Below are positions 11,401 through 23,380 of a stretch of DNA of 64,000 nt, one piece after another. The position numbers were made by a program, and so were the translations under genes. Source of the DNA: Cladocopium goreaui. Its lineage: Eukaryota > Sar > Dinophyceae > Suessiales > Symbiodiniaceae. Numbering within the stretch: the first letter of the stretch is position 1; each line of letters opens with the position of its first letter. The stretch spans positions 648,372 to 712,371 of the forward strand of contig CAMXCT020001125.1 of NCBI GenBank assembly GCA_947184155.2, written 5' to 3'. The notes under the pieces were generated by a model. The model searched no databases. It was not told the origin of the DNA and saw only the letters and a program-made list of their open reading frames with translations.

Positions 11401-14400
11401 CAAATTCGAAAACGGCACGTTGATGAAGGACCTGAGCATCACCCGAAAGTTTGAAGCCAACCCAGCAACTGTGGATGGTTGCGAAATCCTGCACCAGTTG
11501 GTAGTTTATCCCGTTATATTCTATTATTTATAGGGTTCTATACTAACAGATCATTTGTGTTTGCTACGCCCTGAAGTTCAAACATGTGCTTATTTTGTTG
11601 CACATTTTTCAAGGGGGATTGCCATCCTACGTGTCTGTTTGGCCACTGCTGCCTTGCTGTCTGTTGTCACAGTCTCCGGTGCGCAGCTTGCGCTTGCAAT
11701 ATCTCGCAATGTCCCATACGTTTTTGCCTGGAGGATCATTCGTCTTGGTAAGTGGTTAATCTCCCTGGTTAGTAAGTCCTCTAAGTGGCTTATTCATGCT
11801 TATTCCACTTATAAATGGTTCGTAACCTTAATCACACTACCCATTTACTAATCATGTACGAACGTCCTGAGAAAGAATTCATTGCCCCACATCGACGCAA
11901 GGACAGGTCACGGAAGGCGTTGCATCCGCAGACGGTGCCGTAGGTGGCTGGTCGTCTGCACTGGCGCCCGGAACTTGAAAGAGCAAAGCAGAGTTGGGCT
12001 CCACTCGAAGGATTTCCTTGCAAGGCTTGAGCAAAATGACTGAATAACCCTAGATGACACAACATGTACGACAAAATATATCAAATAAGTTGAGCATAGG
12101 ATAGCACAACATAAGATTGGGTTAGATTGGATGGGGATGGTGCATAGAATAAGTTTGATTAGGCAACATTATATCGATATCTCACATTAGGTCACTATAA
12201 TTGCATAGCATGTGTGCAATTGTGTGAATATTTGCATTGACCTATCCGCCTATCCATGGGCCCTACAGCAGGCGCATGTGGAAACCGGACGGAGGAGCAG
12301 AAGCAGCCTGGATTTGACTGAACGGGCCTAAATTGATGGTGCCCTATAGTGCCACAGAAAAACATAGAGAAAACACAAAACACCGAGAGATACCGAGAGC
12401 TGAGAGACACCTGAGAGCAATGATCACTGATGACGGTTATGATGCATGTAAGCACAAAGCTCTGTAAGTATACAGAATAGGGTATAGAAGACTAATAGAC
12501 ATATGTTTGATCATGCTGATATATGCTGATGCTTGCATATGTGATCATACGTGGATAAAGGGGCGTGCTTGGAAATGAGTCCGAGCAGGCTTTTTTTGAG
12601 TCCGAGAGTTTGCGGCTTCTCAAGAATGATCATGGCCTCCCTATGCACTTTTCCTCAATTTCCTGGCATCTCATCCATGACTTGAAAGATCTTGAAAGTT
12701 CCAAAGGCCAGCCTCAACCTGTACTTGCCCACATTTGCCCACAACAACTCCGAGACTCCTCATCATGAAAGCCTAGCCTTCGCAATGCAGATGCATACGA
12801 TGAAAATGCAAAGGCACCAGCCGATGCAGCTGTGGTGGCCATGGCATACCAAAGTGGCTTCGTTCCAAATGGGTCCCGCGCCAGCACCAGCTGCTTCGCC
12901 TGAAAGTCAAAGAGGGCCACAGCAAATTCGCCATCCAAATGCCGCACAAAGTCCAGGCCATGGCCTTGGACGTGGCTTTGGTTAAGGGATCCAAAGGGTA
13001 TATCACCCGTTTCTATCACTATCCATTCTGGTAAATTCTAGGCTGGTTTCTGCGGTCATTTACTTATTTGCAATCTTATTTGCCACAATCGTCTGCACCT
13101 CTGCTGTGATTTGATGGGCTTTCCACATCTTTACAGATCTTTACGGTATTTTACAGTAATCGTTCAACTCAAGAGTCGACATCTGCGTGAATGTCTCATC
13201 CCGACTTCACGTAGCTGGCAACGATCATTGTCTTCGGTGAAATCGACTGCAGTACAGCGGGGCTCGGCAGGGCTCGGAGGGGCTTCCCAAATTTGGAAAC
13301 CGATTGCGGTTTATGCTTATTCTATCCCTTTAGACTCCAGTAATATCGAGTACTTTTAAGTGCATGTCACGGGACCCGAAACATGTTTTGTGCATTGGCT
13401 GGCCGCATCCCCGAAATGACGAGTGGCGCTTGTATTCACTAAGAATGGCATCACCATCACTGCGAAATCCACCAGGGTCCAGCTCTTCCCAGTTGTAAAT
13501 CTCACCTGGGACCAGCTCTTGGTTCTCCAAGAGTTTTGGACGAACTAGAAAAAATTGTTTCCAATGGCCACTTGACTGTGATGATCAGGTGGCTAGGTGG
13601 CTGACAGTATCAGTATATATTATGCATGAGATATGCATGATGGACATTTCAGACCGGTGAATCTGCACAAACGTGGCCGTGGAGTGCTACCACAAAAATG
13701 GTCCCTCCATGCCTCCAAAAACAACGACAGTTGATGGTCTGCTGCAGGTCTGGAAACAAACTGTTTTTTGGGGATTCTTCATGGCAATGCCAATGCCTGG
13801 ATGCATCCTGTGAGGTCTGTGGTATTCTGTGGTCGTGTCACCCACACCTCCCAGTTCCGCTAGAGTCGCCATTGAAAAGTGCCACCAGTTGTCGTTGAGA
13901 ATCCACGAAAGGTTGCAAGACCTTCTCACCAGTCATGTGAAGTAAGTTGTGAACAAAATCGAAACCTCGGCTTCGCTCCCTGCACGCCACGGGAGAAGAC
14001 TGGTATCTTAGTTCTACTATGTGATCTACTACTTTCTTGTTAAAATCCCGGCAGCGACGCTTTGAGAGTTGGGAGTGCCAAATCTGAGGCAAATCCACAT
14101 GATAACCGGCGCCCTTCATATTTGAAACCCAAATTCGCATGTCTCAAAGCCTGATTAGGGACTCTGTGGACTTGATAGGACATAGCGGGGTCTGTTTTCC
14201 CCATGTGTCCCGGGGCCGCCATTAGTCACAAGCAACTGAGGTGTCATAGAGTGGATGTATCCCATCACAACCGAGCAAACAATTGGGCGTTGACCGGAAC
14301 GACTATTCTCTTGCAAGGGAAGGTCCATTTCGAATGCTTTCAGACTTGAAAAGATCGATCCATCATCCCTCCAAGAAAGCACCCCGAAAATCACACCATA

Positions 14401-14521
14401 GATCCCCACATGGTGAAGTTTTGGGGTTTACCGATGCCCCATCAGCACACTATACTATACGTGCCAAGCGAAGCAAGTCGCCGTAGCCATGCCAGCGATT
14501 CGTTCCATCGGGACCGCGCGG
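5457..14521 (-). CDS. asparagine-synthetase-like glutamine amidotransferase, about 14 exons
   Basis: Exons (high to low): 14461-14521 (RGPDGTNRW), 14172-14235 (second RGP-like exon), 13870-13965 (FVHNLLHMTG..QPF), 13428-13505 (GEIYNWEELD), 12778-12964 (LDGEFAVALFD..ARDPFGTKPLWY), 11939-12016 (EILRVEPNSALLF), 11348-11431, 9148-9359 (PP-loop LSDGYDSGAIA), 8912-9005, 7525-7647 (LSGSGADEIVSDYG), 6842-6928 (FPDDLSSVFPWLNFF), 6513-6614 (GVETRYPFLD..VQEFLWL), 6037-6103 (LYKAPIHNFL), 5457-5638 (VQGVKRGFSADRNLV, stop). The motifs follow the family order: Ntn glutaminase domain, then ATP-pyrophosphatase synthetase domain. Known family members move amide nitrogen from glutamine to aspartate or a related acid. 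The exons 7525-7647 to 6037-6103 join in phase 0. The PP-loop reads SDGYDS instead of the usual SGGxDS. The first exon with the Met-Cys nucleophile was not found, and the two RGP exons do not join in phase, so the 5' end is unsettled. Several introns appear to start with GC. Confidence 0.8.
6977..7014. repeat. 10-bp tandem repeat (GACCCCGACT)x3-4
   Basis: Three to four copies of ACTGACCCCG within an intron of the asparagine-synthetase-like gene. Confidence 0.9.
9064..9140. repeat. 10-bp tandem repeat (GGTGATTCAT)x7-8
   Basis: Perfect 10-bp units that begin just beyond the end of the PP-loop exon (9148-9359), so they form the first bases of the following intron. Confidence 0.95.
9354..9457. 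mobile_element. palindromic MITE, copy 1
   Basis: A 104-bp near-perfect inverted repeat whose ends read TACCCTCTGGTAATTTAACA and its complement, with an internal Y-shaped core (CCATTTATAGTGG / AAAATGG). The flanking TA on both sides fits a TA target duplication as made by mariner-like elements. It encodes nothing. Its left end (minus strand TTACCAG|AGGGTA) appears to supply the 3' splice site of the PP-loop exon at 9359: this choice gives phase 0, matching the previous exon. Confidence 0.85.
10554..10902. repeat. 45-bp minisatellite, about 7.7 copies
   Basis: Units begin GCGTAGCATCATATATGTGA and differ by a few bases (CAGTGCAGG/AAGTGCAGG, TTATAG/TTACAG). The long open frames across it on both strands are by-products of a period divisible by three. 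Confidence 0.95.
10908..11177. repeat. two copies of a ~130-bp direct repeat with CCCCA run
   Basis: Each copy reads from AACGTGGTC(A/G)GCGTAGCAG to GACGTTAGCATGCCCCACC and ends in (CCCCA)n. The reverse complement of its end resembles the G-rich blocks near 19.85 and 37.75 kb. Confidence 0.85.
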
Positions 14522-14529
14522 CTCCAGAA

Positions 14530-15880
14530 AAAAATTGGCATAGACCAGGTTGCCAATCACCCAATTCGCCACCAAAAAGCTGCCTCAAAATGAGGACTCG
14601 AAAAAAGTCTGGCACGAAATGGCTGGAAAATGGATGGAAAATGGATGCGCGAAATGAACTTGTAGAAATGCCTCTTAAAGAGCCCCAAACATTGAATATA
14701 AATCTATATAAATCTGATGTATTCTTGTGGGCACTTCCCTTCGAAACATTAAAGATGTAACATATTATTTGACAGAATTGAAATCACCGATTGGCCCGTT
14801 TTAGTTCGATGATTCTGATGTTTTATCATGTTTTATCTTTTTTAAATGGTGAGTTTTCATGGCCAATGGCAATGTTTTTCATTACCGGGTATACCGCCAG
14901 GGAACACATCCTGTGGGAAAATCCGCTGTCTGACCCGCGAGGCCATCGCTCGCAAGGCGGTGCCGTGCCGCTTCGCTACAGGTGCAGGATGAATGCCACG
15001 CCCCCGGGAGAGGATTTATGTGTTGTATATATATATATATCTGTGTGTGTGTGTATCTATATAGATACATGCGTGTGTGTGCATGTAACATGTATGGAAA
15101 ACATGTCATAGATATAATCACAGGGATTGATGTGCACATTATAGGGATTTTGTACGATTTAATGGAATATATGGAGGTAGTTGTAGGAATGTTTCGTACC
15201 AATTAGATGTATATTTGTTTAAGGGGTAGAACCACCAAAATGCCACGAAATAAATGTGCACAATCCCTTTCCCATCATATTAGATACCATCTGAGAAACC
15301 TTAGTGTGGATGTGTTCATTTTTTTGTTCCAATTTAGGAGTATTTGAATTTGAATGTGTGAATTAACAGAAGGGATTACAATACTCTCCCCATCTCTCCC
15401 CCACCAGACTTGGACTCTACACATGTTGAGGCAAGCCAGAGAGTAGGTAGCGAGGCACTGAAATTGATGACATGTGGGAGGAAAACTTTGAAAGTCCAGT
15501 CAAAAGTGGCAAGCCAATCATGCAACTGCTGGAATGAAGCTCTCTGTATATCGGTTGTTGTCTATGTACCCCTTTGATTTCGAACATGACGTTGGTATTA
15601 GGTCCTTATGTATTGTGAAACATTGGTTTGAGCACCCTTTTGCTCTGATGCTAGCACTGCAAAGCCAAACTACAGTGTCTCGCCTAAAATGCCTCCAATT
15701 GCCGCCTATCAATCAATGAATCAGTTAATCAATGATGAATCAATGAATCAATTGTACAAGGAATGAATCAACTAATCATTCAATAAACGTAATAAACCCC
15801 TTGTACCTCTGCCAGTCATTTCTTCAATTGCTTGGGCCACCCCCATATCCACATAAAATCATATAATTATTATTGAAATC
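14530..15880. other. intergenic stretch between the amidotransferase and GT-A genes
   Basis: AT-rich; contains a TA/TG microsatellite at about 15024-15085. A short frame around 15540-15715 has no support. No gene, transposon end or RNA recognised. A promoter for the gene on its left should lie here, but no motif could be identified. Confidence 0.4.
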
Positions 15881-15888
15881 ACATAAAA

Positions 15889-17151
15889 TCAGAGTGGTGA
15901 ACACCCTTGCCTGCAAAAGTGGCATAGTATTGGCCCACTTAGCAGGCTCGAAACAGGTCTCCGTCCGGGAAGGACACTGTCTAAGAATTCCAAAAACACC
16001 TTTTGGATCCTTTTGGGACATCTTGGAAACCGTTTCCGGAAGTCGCTTCTTTTGCTACTTGCAAGGGCACGATCCACGCAAGTCTTTAGTCTTGCTCGGT
16101 ATTTGGATGTGAGTTTGTTGTCCTTTCCATCCATCCAGTTCTCCAGCGGAGAATCGAGGTTCGACGGGAAAATCACGCAGTTCATGTTCATGTACCTGAA
16201 GCATGAACATAATACCCTCTGGTAATCTAACATAGCTATTGAAAATTGCCATTTATAGTGGATTTACCCATTGAAAATGGTGATTTTCCATAGTTATGTT
16301 AGTTTACCAGAGGGTAATATTCATCAATGTAGGACCGGGCAGAATCTTTAGCTGTATCTCTTTAGCTGAAAAAGACACTGAGTTTGAGAACCACTCTGGC
16401 TGGGGCACAAGAAACTCTTGTCACAAGGTCACCCAAAGATGGACCCAAAGCACCAAGCCAAGTAGCGCAGGCACCATAGAAAATGAGCTCTGAGACATGA
16501 TGAGTATATCTGCTCGAGCCATATGAGCCCACGCCTTCAACATGTCTTTATTGTTGTCAATCTTTTTATCCAAGTGAACCGTCATATTTCGCTGGCGGTA
16601 GCCATCGTAATCTTTGGAGCTCCAGAAGTCATAGTCGTAGGCCGGGATATTTTTGGGTGAACTCCAAACATGGAAATCCAGCGTCTCCCCAGGAAGCAGC
16701 TTCTGTAGATCCTGGCCGGTCATTGCTATGGCAAGCGAATGGCAAACGAAGCGCTGCAACCAAGTGTTGGATGGAAGGAATGTCTTGTGAGACCAACTTC
16801 TACAAGTCTGTTGCATGGGGGTCATGTTGCCAGAAAATGCTTCACAGTAAATTGCATGCACCCCCAGGATGGGTTCCAAAGAAAGTCATGCCAATTCAAA
16901 TCCCTTGCAGAGCCGATCATTTTTCTCCCAGAAACTCAAGGAACTGACGCTTGCACGACAATTGTTTGGTGACTTCAACGGCCCGATTTAATGTCAACCT
17001 GGATGTTTAAACCTTGGTTGATTCGTTTGAAAGGGTTACCCTGAAAGATTCAACGGGTATCTATTACAGTATATGTATCTGACATTATATCCAACTATTA
17101 TGATACATCTCTATCTATATACATTTCTATCTATCTATCTATCTTTCTATC

Positions 17152-17246
<95 letters not shown>

Positions 17247-17311
17247 AAATATCGATCTAATGATCTATCTATCTACTTATTTATTTATCTAATTATCTAT
17301 CTATCTATCTA

Positions 17312-17384
<73 letters not shown>

Positions 17385-20300
17385 TCTATCTATCTATATC
17401 TATCTATATCTATCTATATCTATCTATATCTATCTATATCTATCTATATCTATCTATATCTATCTATATCTATCTATATCTATCTATATCTATCTATATC
17501 TCTCTATCTCTATCTATCTATTATACATAACCCGAAACTAGACTTGATTCAGCAGCATCCAAGCTTCTTCTGCTAGGCGATAGTAGTAGCTATCCGCTGT
17601 GGCCCTGGTGTCGTCGCGTTGCAGGTCCGAACGACGCAAGTGGATCACCACAGACACCTTCCCCGGCGCGAAGACCAGCGGCAGCGCATCCAGGTGCCGT
17701 CGGAACTCCTCGCGCAACCAGCTGGGGAAGTAGAGATCCCGTTTGACGCTGCCATCGTAGCCCCTGAGCACTGCAATGCTGCTGGATGTGCTGGGCAACG
17801 AAATTGGAAATGGCAACGGCCAAAATCCACGGAAGCTAGGGGCAGGATGGCATCTTGAACATATTAATTATACGTTTATGTCGTTCTCTGATGCTCTCTG
17901 AAAGGTAGTAAGCAGCATCAGCACCCAGCACTACCCGGGTGCTTCCAAATTGTTTTTTTGGCTCGCACAGAGCATGACATGCATGACAAAGGATGAAAAA
18001 CTTTGAAAAGACATGTCCAACCCTCAAAATCAAACACCTCCAGCCTCCAGCCATTCCCATTGGCTCTCCCCAACCGGATTTCCAGGTTCCATAGCTTCCC
18101 AACCACAAAATAGTCTAAATATGCCTATACACTATTAAGCTCATTAAGCCCTACAAACTGCAAACATATTAAACCCCACAAATATAGCCGTTCCATGCCC
18201 GAGGTGCCACTCATTCACCGCCTTCACATAGAGAGAAGTTTCAGGTTTCACGGTTCCAGCTGCCACAGCTGCCTGCAATTCCTGTCAGAGGACTGGGATT
18301 GGATGGACTGGTGTGGATGAGTTTGGATTAAATATGTACTCTCAGCCTGTATGTATGTGTATATGGGTACATGTATGTATGTGTGTGTGCATGCGTGTAT
18401 ATGTGTACATGTATGTATGTGTGTGCATGTGTGTATATGTGTACATGTATGTATGTGTTGTGTTGTGTTCTGTTCTGTTGTGTTGTATTGTGTTGTATTG
18501 TGTTGTGTTGTGTTGAGTTGTGTTGTGTTGTCTTGTCTTGTGTTGTATTTGTATTTGTATTTGTATTTGTATTTGTATTGTATTGTATTGTATTGTATTG
18601 CGTATTTGTATTGCAATGTAATATTGTGTTATGTTGTGTATGTGTGCATATGTGTCTGTGTGTGTGATGTGTCTGTGTGTGTAATGTGTGTGTAATGTGT
18701 GTGTAATGTGTGTAATGTGTGTATGTAATGTGTGTGTGTAATGTGTGTGTGTAATGTGTGTGTAATGTGTGTGTGTGTAATGTGTGTGTGTCTAATGTGT
18801 GTGTAAATGTGTGTGTGTGACGTGTGTATGCGCGTCTATATGCATTTTTTTAAGTATAATTATGCACCTACTTGAAAATATTGCCGAAATGCTGATTGCT
18901 TTCAAACTTGAAAGTAAATGCCAAAAAAACTTTGGAGGTATCCTCCCGCTACCTGTCTCAGAGGTAACATCCCGGATCTGAAACAGTATGTAGAATTCTC
19001 ATTCTCTGGCACGTGGTACAAAGAGCTTCAAGTATCAATAAACTAGAATCAGCGCAAGCAGCACATGCACTAGTTTTGCATGATTGGGTTTATAAAGTTT
19101 ATAATGCAAATCGCGCCTATTCAATCAGGATCTATATAATAGGGATGCAAGTCAGGAAACCATCATCAAGTCACAATTGAATCGACATGAACTGAAAACC
19201 GTGACGTTCCTAGAGATGTGCTGCTTTGCCAACGCAGCCACGGCCCCCCTTTTGCAGCGTTGGTCTCACAACAAGCCCCAAACAATCAAAACATCAAGGA
19301 TCAGAAAGAAAGAGGGCAACAAGCCTCTAAATATCTTCTGATTGTGAAGATCCGTCAAGTCTTATGTCTTATGTCTTGATATGTCTTAATCCCTCATCAA
19401 GCCTTTCTTCGCCCATCAGTCCACGCAAATGGTGCCAAGGCACACGCACGTTTTCAAATTCCTTCGCAAATATAGGTGTTACACCTAAGTGCCGGGATCT
19501 GGCTGGCAGGCAACCAGGGGTGCCAAAGGTGGTTTCTGGGCTGCCTCTGGCTGCTGGATGCCTAAAAATGGTCACTGTGAATCTTGGAGGCAGTCTCTAG
19601 AATCACAAGTTTTTGTGGTGAGCAGTGCCCAGAACTCTTTGTCAATTTGTCATCCCGTTCGTCTCGGGAGTTCTCAGTGGATGAGTCCATACTCCACATT
19701 GAAAATAGATCATAATCTTTTTGGGATTAACAATAAATATTTGCCATGGGTGCTGCAGGGCGCCTGGGTGTTTAGTTTTTTTTTTTGCATTATATATATA
19801 AATATATATATATATATTTTTGATGATGGGGTGGGCTGGGGTGGGGTGGGGTGGGATGTTGACGTTCATGTTGTGCTCATGATGTTACGTTGATCATGGG
19901 GTGGGGTGGGGTGGGATGTTAACGTTCATGTCACGCTCATGATGTTACGCTCAGAAAAAAGTTGCAAGTTTTGAAACAATAGGCCCACCGGAAGATATTC
20001 CAACATGTGCTGTCCTTTCGTTTATTTCAACACCGACATTCTAGGTTTGCTTGCCCAAAAGCCGTCCACCGCAAGAATCAATGGAGGAGATCTAAAATTC
20101 AAAGCTTCTTTCAGCTGTCAACTTCAAAAGGCCTACTGCTATCTATGCTGATGGTGCTCGCGCATGGTCCAAAGCTGCAAAGGTTTTGACAGTTCCTTGC
20201 TTTCAAGTGAATCATCAGCATAAAGAATATGCTTCCACAATTCGTAAGGTGCCCAAAGGATTGTCGAACATCAGTGGAGCACAGACCATTGATTCAGATT

Positions 20301-21383
20301 GGAAATCGTTGAGATATTGGCTTCCCAAGGAAGCTTCCCCAAAAAGAAGGCACTGGTGACTTGGTGACCCACTCCTCAAAATTGGAGCAAAGGGTCTGGC
20401 AATGGATGTGGCGCAGAACAATTCTGCGCAGCAATAATTCAGAGAAACTTGCAGCCATGAGCAAATTGTTCAATGGTTGAAGTAGTTTTTGGGACGTCAG
20501 AAAACAGGCGTGCAAGGCTGCATACGCAATTCCAGTGGGAAATTCACGCGCACACCCTTAAAACCACCAGGCGCCTATCAGCGCCGTTCCCAAATAGTTT
20601 GTATATACAACCTTCAACCACCAGAACTTTAGGACACGGCTCAGGCTGTTCCTGTTATATACACTGTCTGCCAAGTAGCTGATATTGTAGTAGAATAGGT
20701 TGCCTCAGGCCACAAATCTGTCCATGGCACCCACTGCGATGGCTGTGCGTGCGTCATAAAATGTGGCATTGATTATCATTGATTGGCATTGGATTGCGCC
20801 AACAAACACAAGCAGTATGTGTATAGTAAAGGTACGAAAGGTATATAGACATCGTTCCGTGGCATAGCTATGCAATTCACATATATCATAATTAATCATA
20901 TTTTGGAAGAACATCAAGTTTGTCCACAACATGGGTGTGCTCATGACTATCCAGTTGAGTTGCTTGATCCTTCAGACCCAAAGACAGCATCCACGATCAC
21001 GCGGAAGTTGATGTGCTGATCGGTGAGCGGCTGCAATTGACCCACCAAACCACCAAAATTTAAGCCATTTCTTAATCCCACTGCAATGGCCTCAAGGATG
21101 GATTTCCTTGGAAAGCTGGCTTGAATAGCGCAAGTCAACAGGTCAGGGGTGGTCAAAACAGCCGAGGAATGCTGAGGAAATCAAGCAGGCTGACACAATT
21201 CCACTTGCTTGTGTCCTGTTACCTGGGATTCGCCAACTCAAAAATCACAAGATATCACAAGCATTGCGCACCTCAATCAAAAACAGCCTCATTCTCTGGA
21301 ACAAGCTTCATTCTGTGCCCAGCACCATCAGTATGCTCGAGAATGTAAATCCGCGGTGCACTAAGATCATGCAAATTACACAC
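15889..21383 (-). CDS. HxRRxD-type glycosyltransferase, paralogue GT-A (multi-exon)
   Basis: Exons found: 21307-21383 ([26 protein letters not shown]), 20975-21106 ([33 protein letters not shown]), 18189-18281 ([30 protein letters not shown]), 17565-17763 ([33 protein letters not shown]), 16467-16711 ([36 protein letters not shown]) and 15889-16195 ([20 protein letters not shown], stop at 15889-15891). [10 protein letters not shown] matches the HxRRxD sugar-nucleotide motif of fucosyltransferase-like enzymes (GT11/GT23/GT65 group); SQSSFS is the usual later motif. The donor and acceptor sugars cannot be told. Exons matching GT-B between 20.9 and 18.3 kb were not all found, and a decayed transposase lies there, so GT-A may be partly degraded. 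The last exon has weaker coding bias after ENWMDGK. Confidence 0.65.
16213..16316. mobile_element. palindromic MITE, copy 2
   Basis: Same 104-bp family as the copy at 9354 (ends TACCCTCTGGTAATCTAACA / TTTACCAGAGGGTA). It lies inside a 271-base GC-AG intron of GT-A (16196-16466), with only 17 bases between it and the 3' splice site. GT-B has no intron at this place. Confidence 0.85.
17093..17522. repeat. (CTAT)n / (ATCTAT)n microsatellite
   Basis: About 430 bases of tetranucleotide and hexanucleotide repeat within an intron of GT-A. Confidence 0.95.
18345..18835. repeat. TGTA / TGTTG / TTTGTA / TGTGTAA microsatellite cluster
   Basis: A run of related T/G-rich short repeats whose unit changes stepwise. 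Open frames across it (Cys/Val/Tyr strings) are low-complexity artefacts. Confidence 0.95.
19827..19940. repeat. duplicated G-rich block upstream of a transposase relic
   Basis: Two copies of (GGGGT)nGGGATGTTRACGTTCATG followed by a CTCATGATGTTACG motif. Similar blocks occur at about 37.73-37.83 kb and, on the other strand, at 10.99-11.18 kb. Confidence 0.7.
20132..20420 (+). pseudogene. decayed DDE transposase (IS1595/ISXO2-like, cf. Merlin)
   Basis: The plus strand reads [34 protein letters not shown] and [19 protein letters not shown] before a stop. The order (Asp in YADG, His-Lys-Glu block, G(A/T)Q..D..WK..K/R.(F/L)P) follows the second half of ISXO2-like transposases. Upstream, about 20005-20131, related sequence continues in a shifted frame. 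Premature stops show that it is dead. It lies within the span of GT-A, on the opposite strand, and a second relic of the same family is at 37.9 kb. Confidence 0.55.
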
Positions 21384-21413
21384 CTCCGGAGGCGTCAACA
21401 ATAGATCAAAATA

Positions 21414-21522
21414 TACCCTCTGGTAAATTAACATAACTATGGAAAATCACCATTTTTAATGGTTAAATCCACTATTTCAATGGCCATTTTCAATAGCTAT
21501 TTTGTTAAATAACCAGAGGGTA
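21414..21522. mobile_element. palindromic MITE, copy 3
   Basis: 109 bp, same family as copies 1 and 2 with small indels. It ends 30 bases before the 3' splice site (21384/21383) of the first GT-A exon seen. Confidence 0.85.
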
Positions 21523-21850
21523 AGCCCAGCCCCATGGTCCAATGGTCCAATATGGTCCAATACATCTCAATTGTTCAGGCTGCAGATGGAGCATTTCAGA
21601 TGAAACCATATGACACCATTGCAGTCACGCACAGCCCATGCTTTTTCGTAGTCCTTTATCATGAGATGGGTTGTGTCGCCAACAGCGGGCTCAATGCAAA
21701 CTACTCACCAACCAGCTGGACATGCGCAGGTCCGAAACATTGCTGCTTTGAGCACTTACAGGGCTCATACATCCCCCAAAACATGGTACATCACAATGAA
21801 CTGCCTCCAACATGAAAAGCCCACAACCAAAAAGCAACCTTGGGATTTAT

Positions 21851-21909
21851 GATTTATATCATCTATCTATATATCTATCTATCTATCTATCTATCTATCT
21901 CTCTATCTC

Positions 21910-21948
<39 letters not shown>

Positions 21949-22465
21949 TTCTATCTCTATATCTATATCTATATCTACATCTATATCTATATCTACATCT
22001 ATATCTATATCTATATCTATCTATATCTATCTATATCTATATCTGTCTATCTCTATCTATCTCTATCTATCTCTATCTAAATCTATCTATATCTATCTAT
22101 ACCTATCTTTATCTATCTATATCTATCTATATCTATCTATATCTATCTATATCTATCTATATCTATTCATATCTATCTATATCTATCTATATCTACATCT
22201 ATCTATCTATATCTATTTATATCTATCTATATCTATCTATCTCTATCTATATCTATCTATCTCTATCTATACCTATCTATATCTATCTATACCTATCTTT
22301 ATCTATCTAAATCTGTCTCTATCTATCTATATCTATCTATCTATATCTATTTATATCTATCTGTATCTATCTATCTCTATCTATATCTATCTGTCTCTAT
22401 CTATATCTATCTATCTCTATCTATATCTATCTACTTATCTATCTATCTACTTATCTATCTATCTA

Positions 22466-22497
<32 letters not shown>

Positions 22498-23380
22498 ATT
22501 ATCTAATCTAATCTAATCTAATCGAATCGAATCTATCTATCCATCTATCTCTCTCTCTCTATCGAATCTATCTATCTACCTATCTATATCTATCTATATC
22601 TATCTATATCTATCTATATCTATCTATATCTATCTATATCTATCTTTATCTATCTATATCTATCTATATCTATCTATCTCTATCTATATCTATCTATATC
22701 TATCTATATCTATCTATATCTATCTATATCTATCTATATCTATCTTTATCTATCTATATCTATCTATATCTATCTATCTCTATCTATATCTATCTATCTC
22801 TATCTATACCTATCTATATCTATCTATATCTATCTATATCTATTCACATCTATCTATATTTATCAATTCCTATCTATATCTATCTATATCTATATCTCTA
22901 TCTATCTATATCTATCTATACCTATATCTATATCTATCTATACCTATCTATATCTATCTAAATCTATCTCTATCTATCTATATCTATCTATCTATACCTA
23001 AAAATATATCTATCTATATCTATCTATCTCTATCTATATCTATCTGTCTCTATCTATATCTATCTATCTCCATCTGTATCTATCTACTTATCTATCTATC
23101 TAATTATCTATCTATCTATCTATCTATTTATCTATCTAATTATCTAATCTAATCTAATCTAATCGAATCGAATCTATCTATCCATCTATCTCTCTCTCTC
23201 TCTATCTATCTATCTACCTATCTATCTATATCTATCTATATCTATCTATACCTATTCATATCTATCTATATCTATCTATATCTATCTATATCTATCTATA
23301 TCTATCTATATCTATCTATATCTATCTATATCTATCTATATCTATCTATATCTATCTATATCTATCTATAAGTATCTATA
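21851..23380. repeat. (CTAT)n, (TCTG)n and (ATCTAT)n satellite
   Basis: About 1.5 kb of interleaved tetra- and hexanucleotide repeats. Segments of about 650-700 bases are duplicated: the runs ending in AATCTAATCTAATCGAATCG recur at about 22505 and 23150. Long Ile/Tyr/Leu/Ser frames across it are artefacts. Confidence 0.95.

Noticed and set aside
11555-11851. Plus-strand 98-aa frame (LATAALLSVVTVSGAQLALA)
   Set aside because: Lies in an intron of the minus-strand amidotransferase gene; partly simple sequence and no motif.
21812-22498. 228-aa Ile/Tyr/Leu/Ser frame
   Set aside because: Translation of CTAT/ATCTAT repeats.
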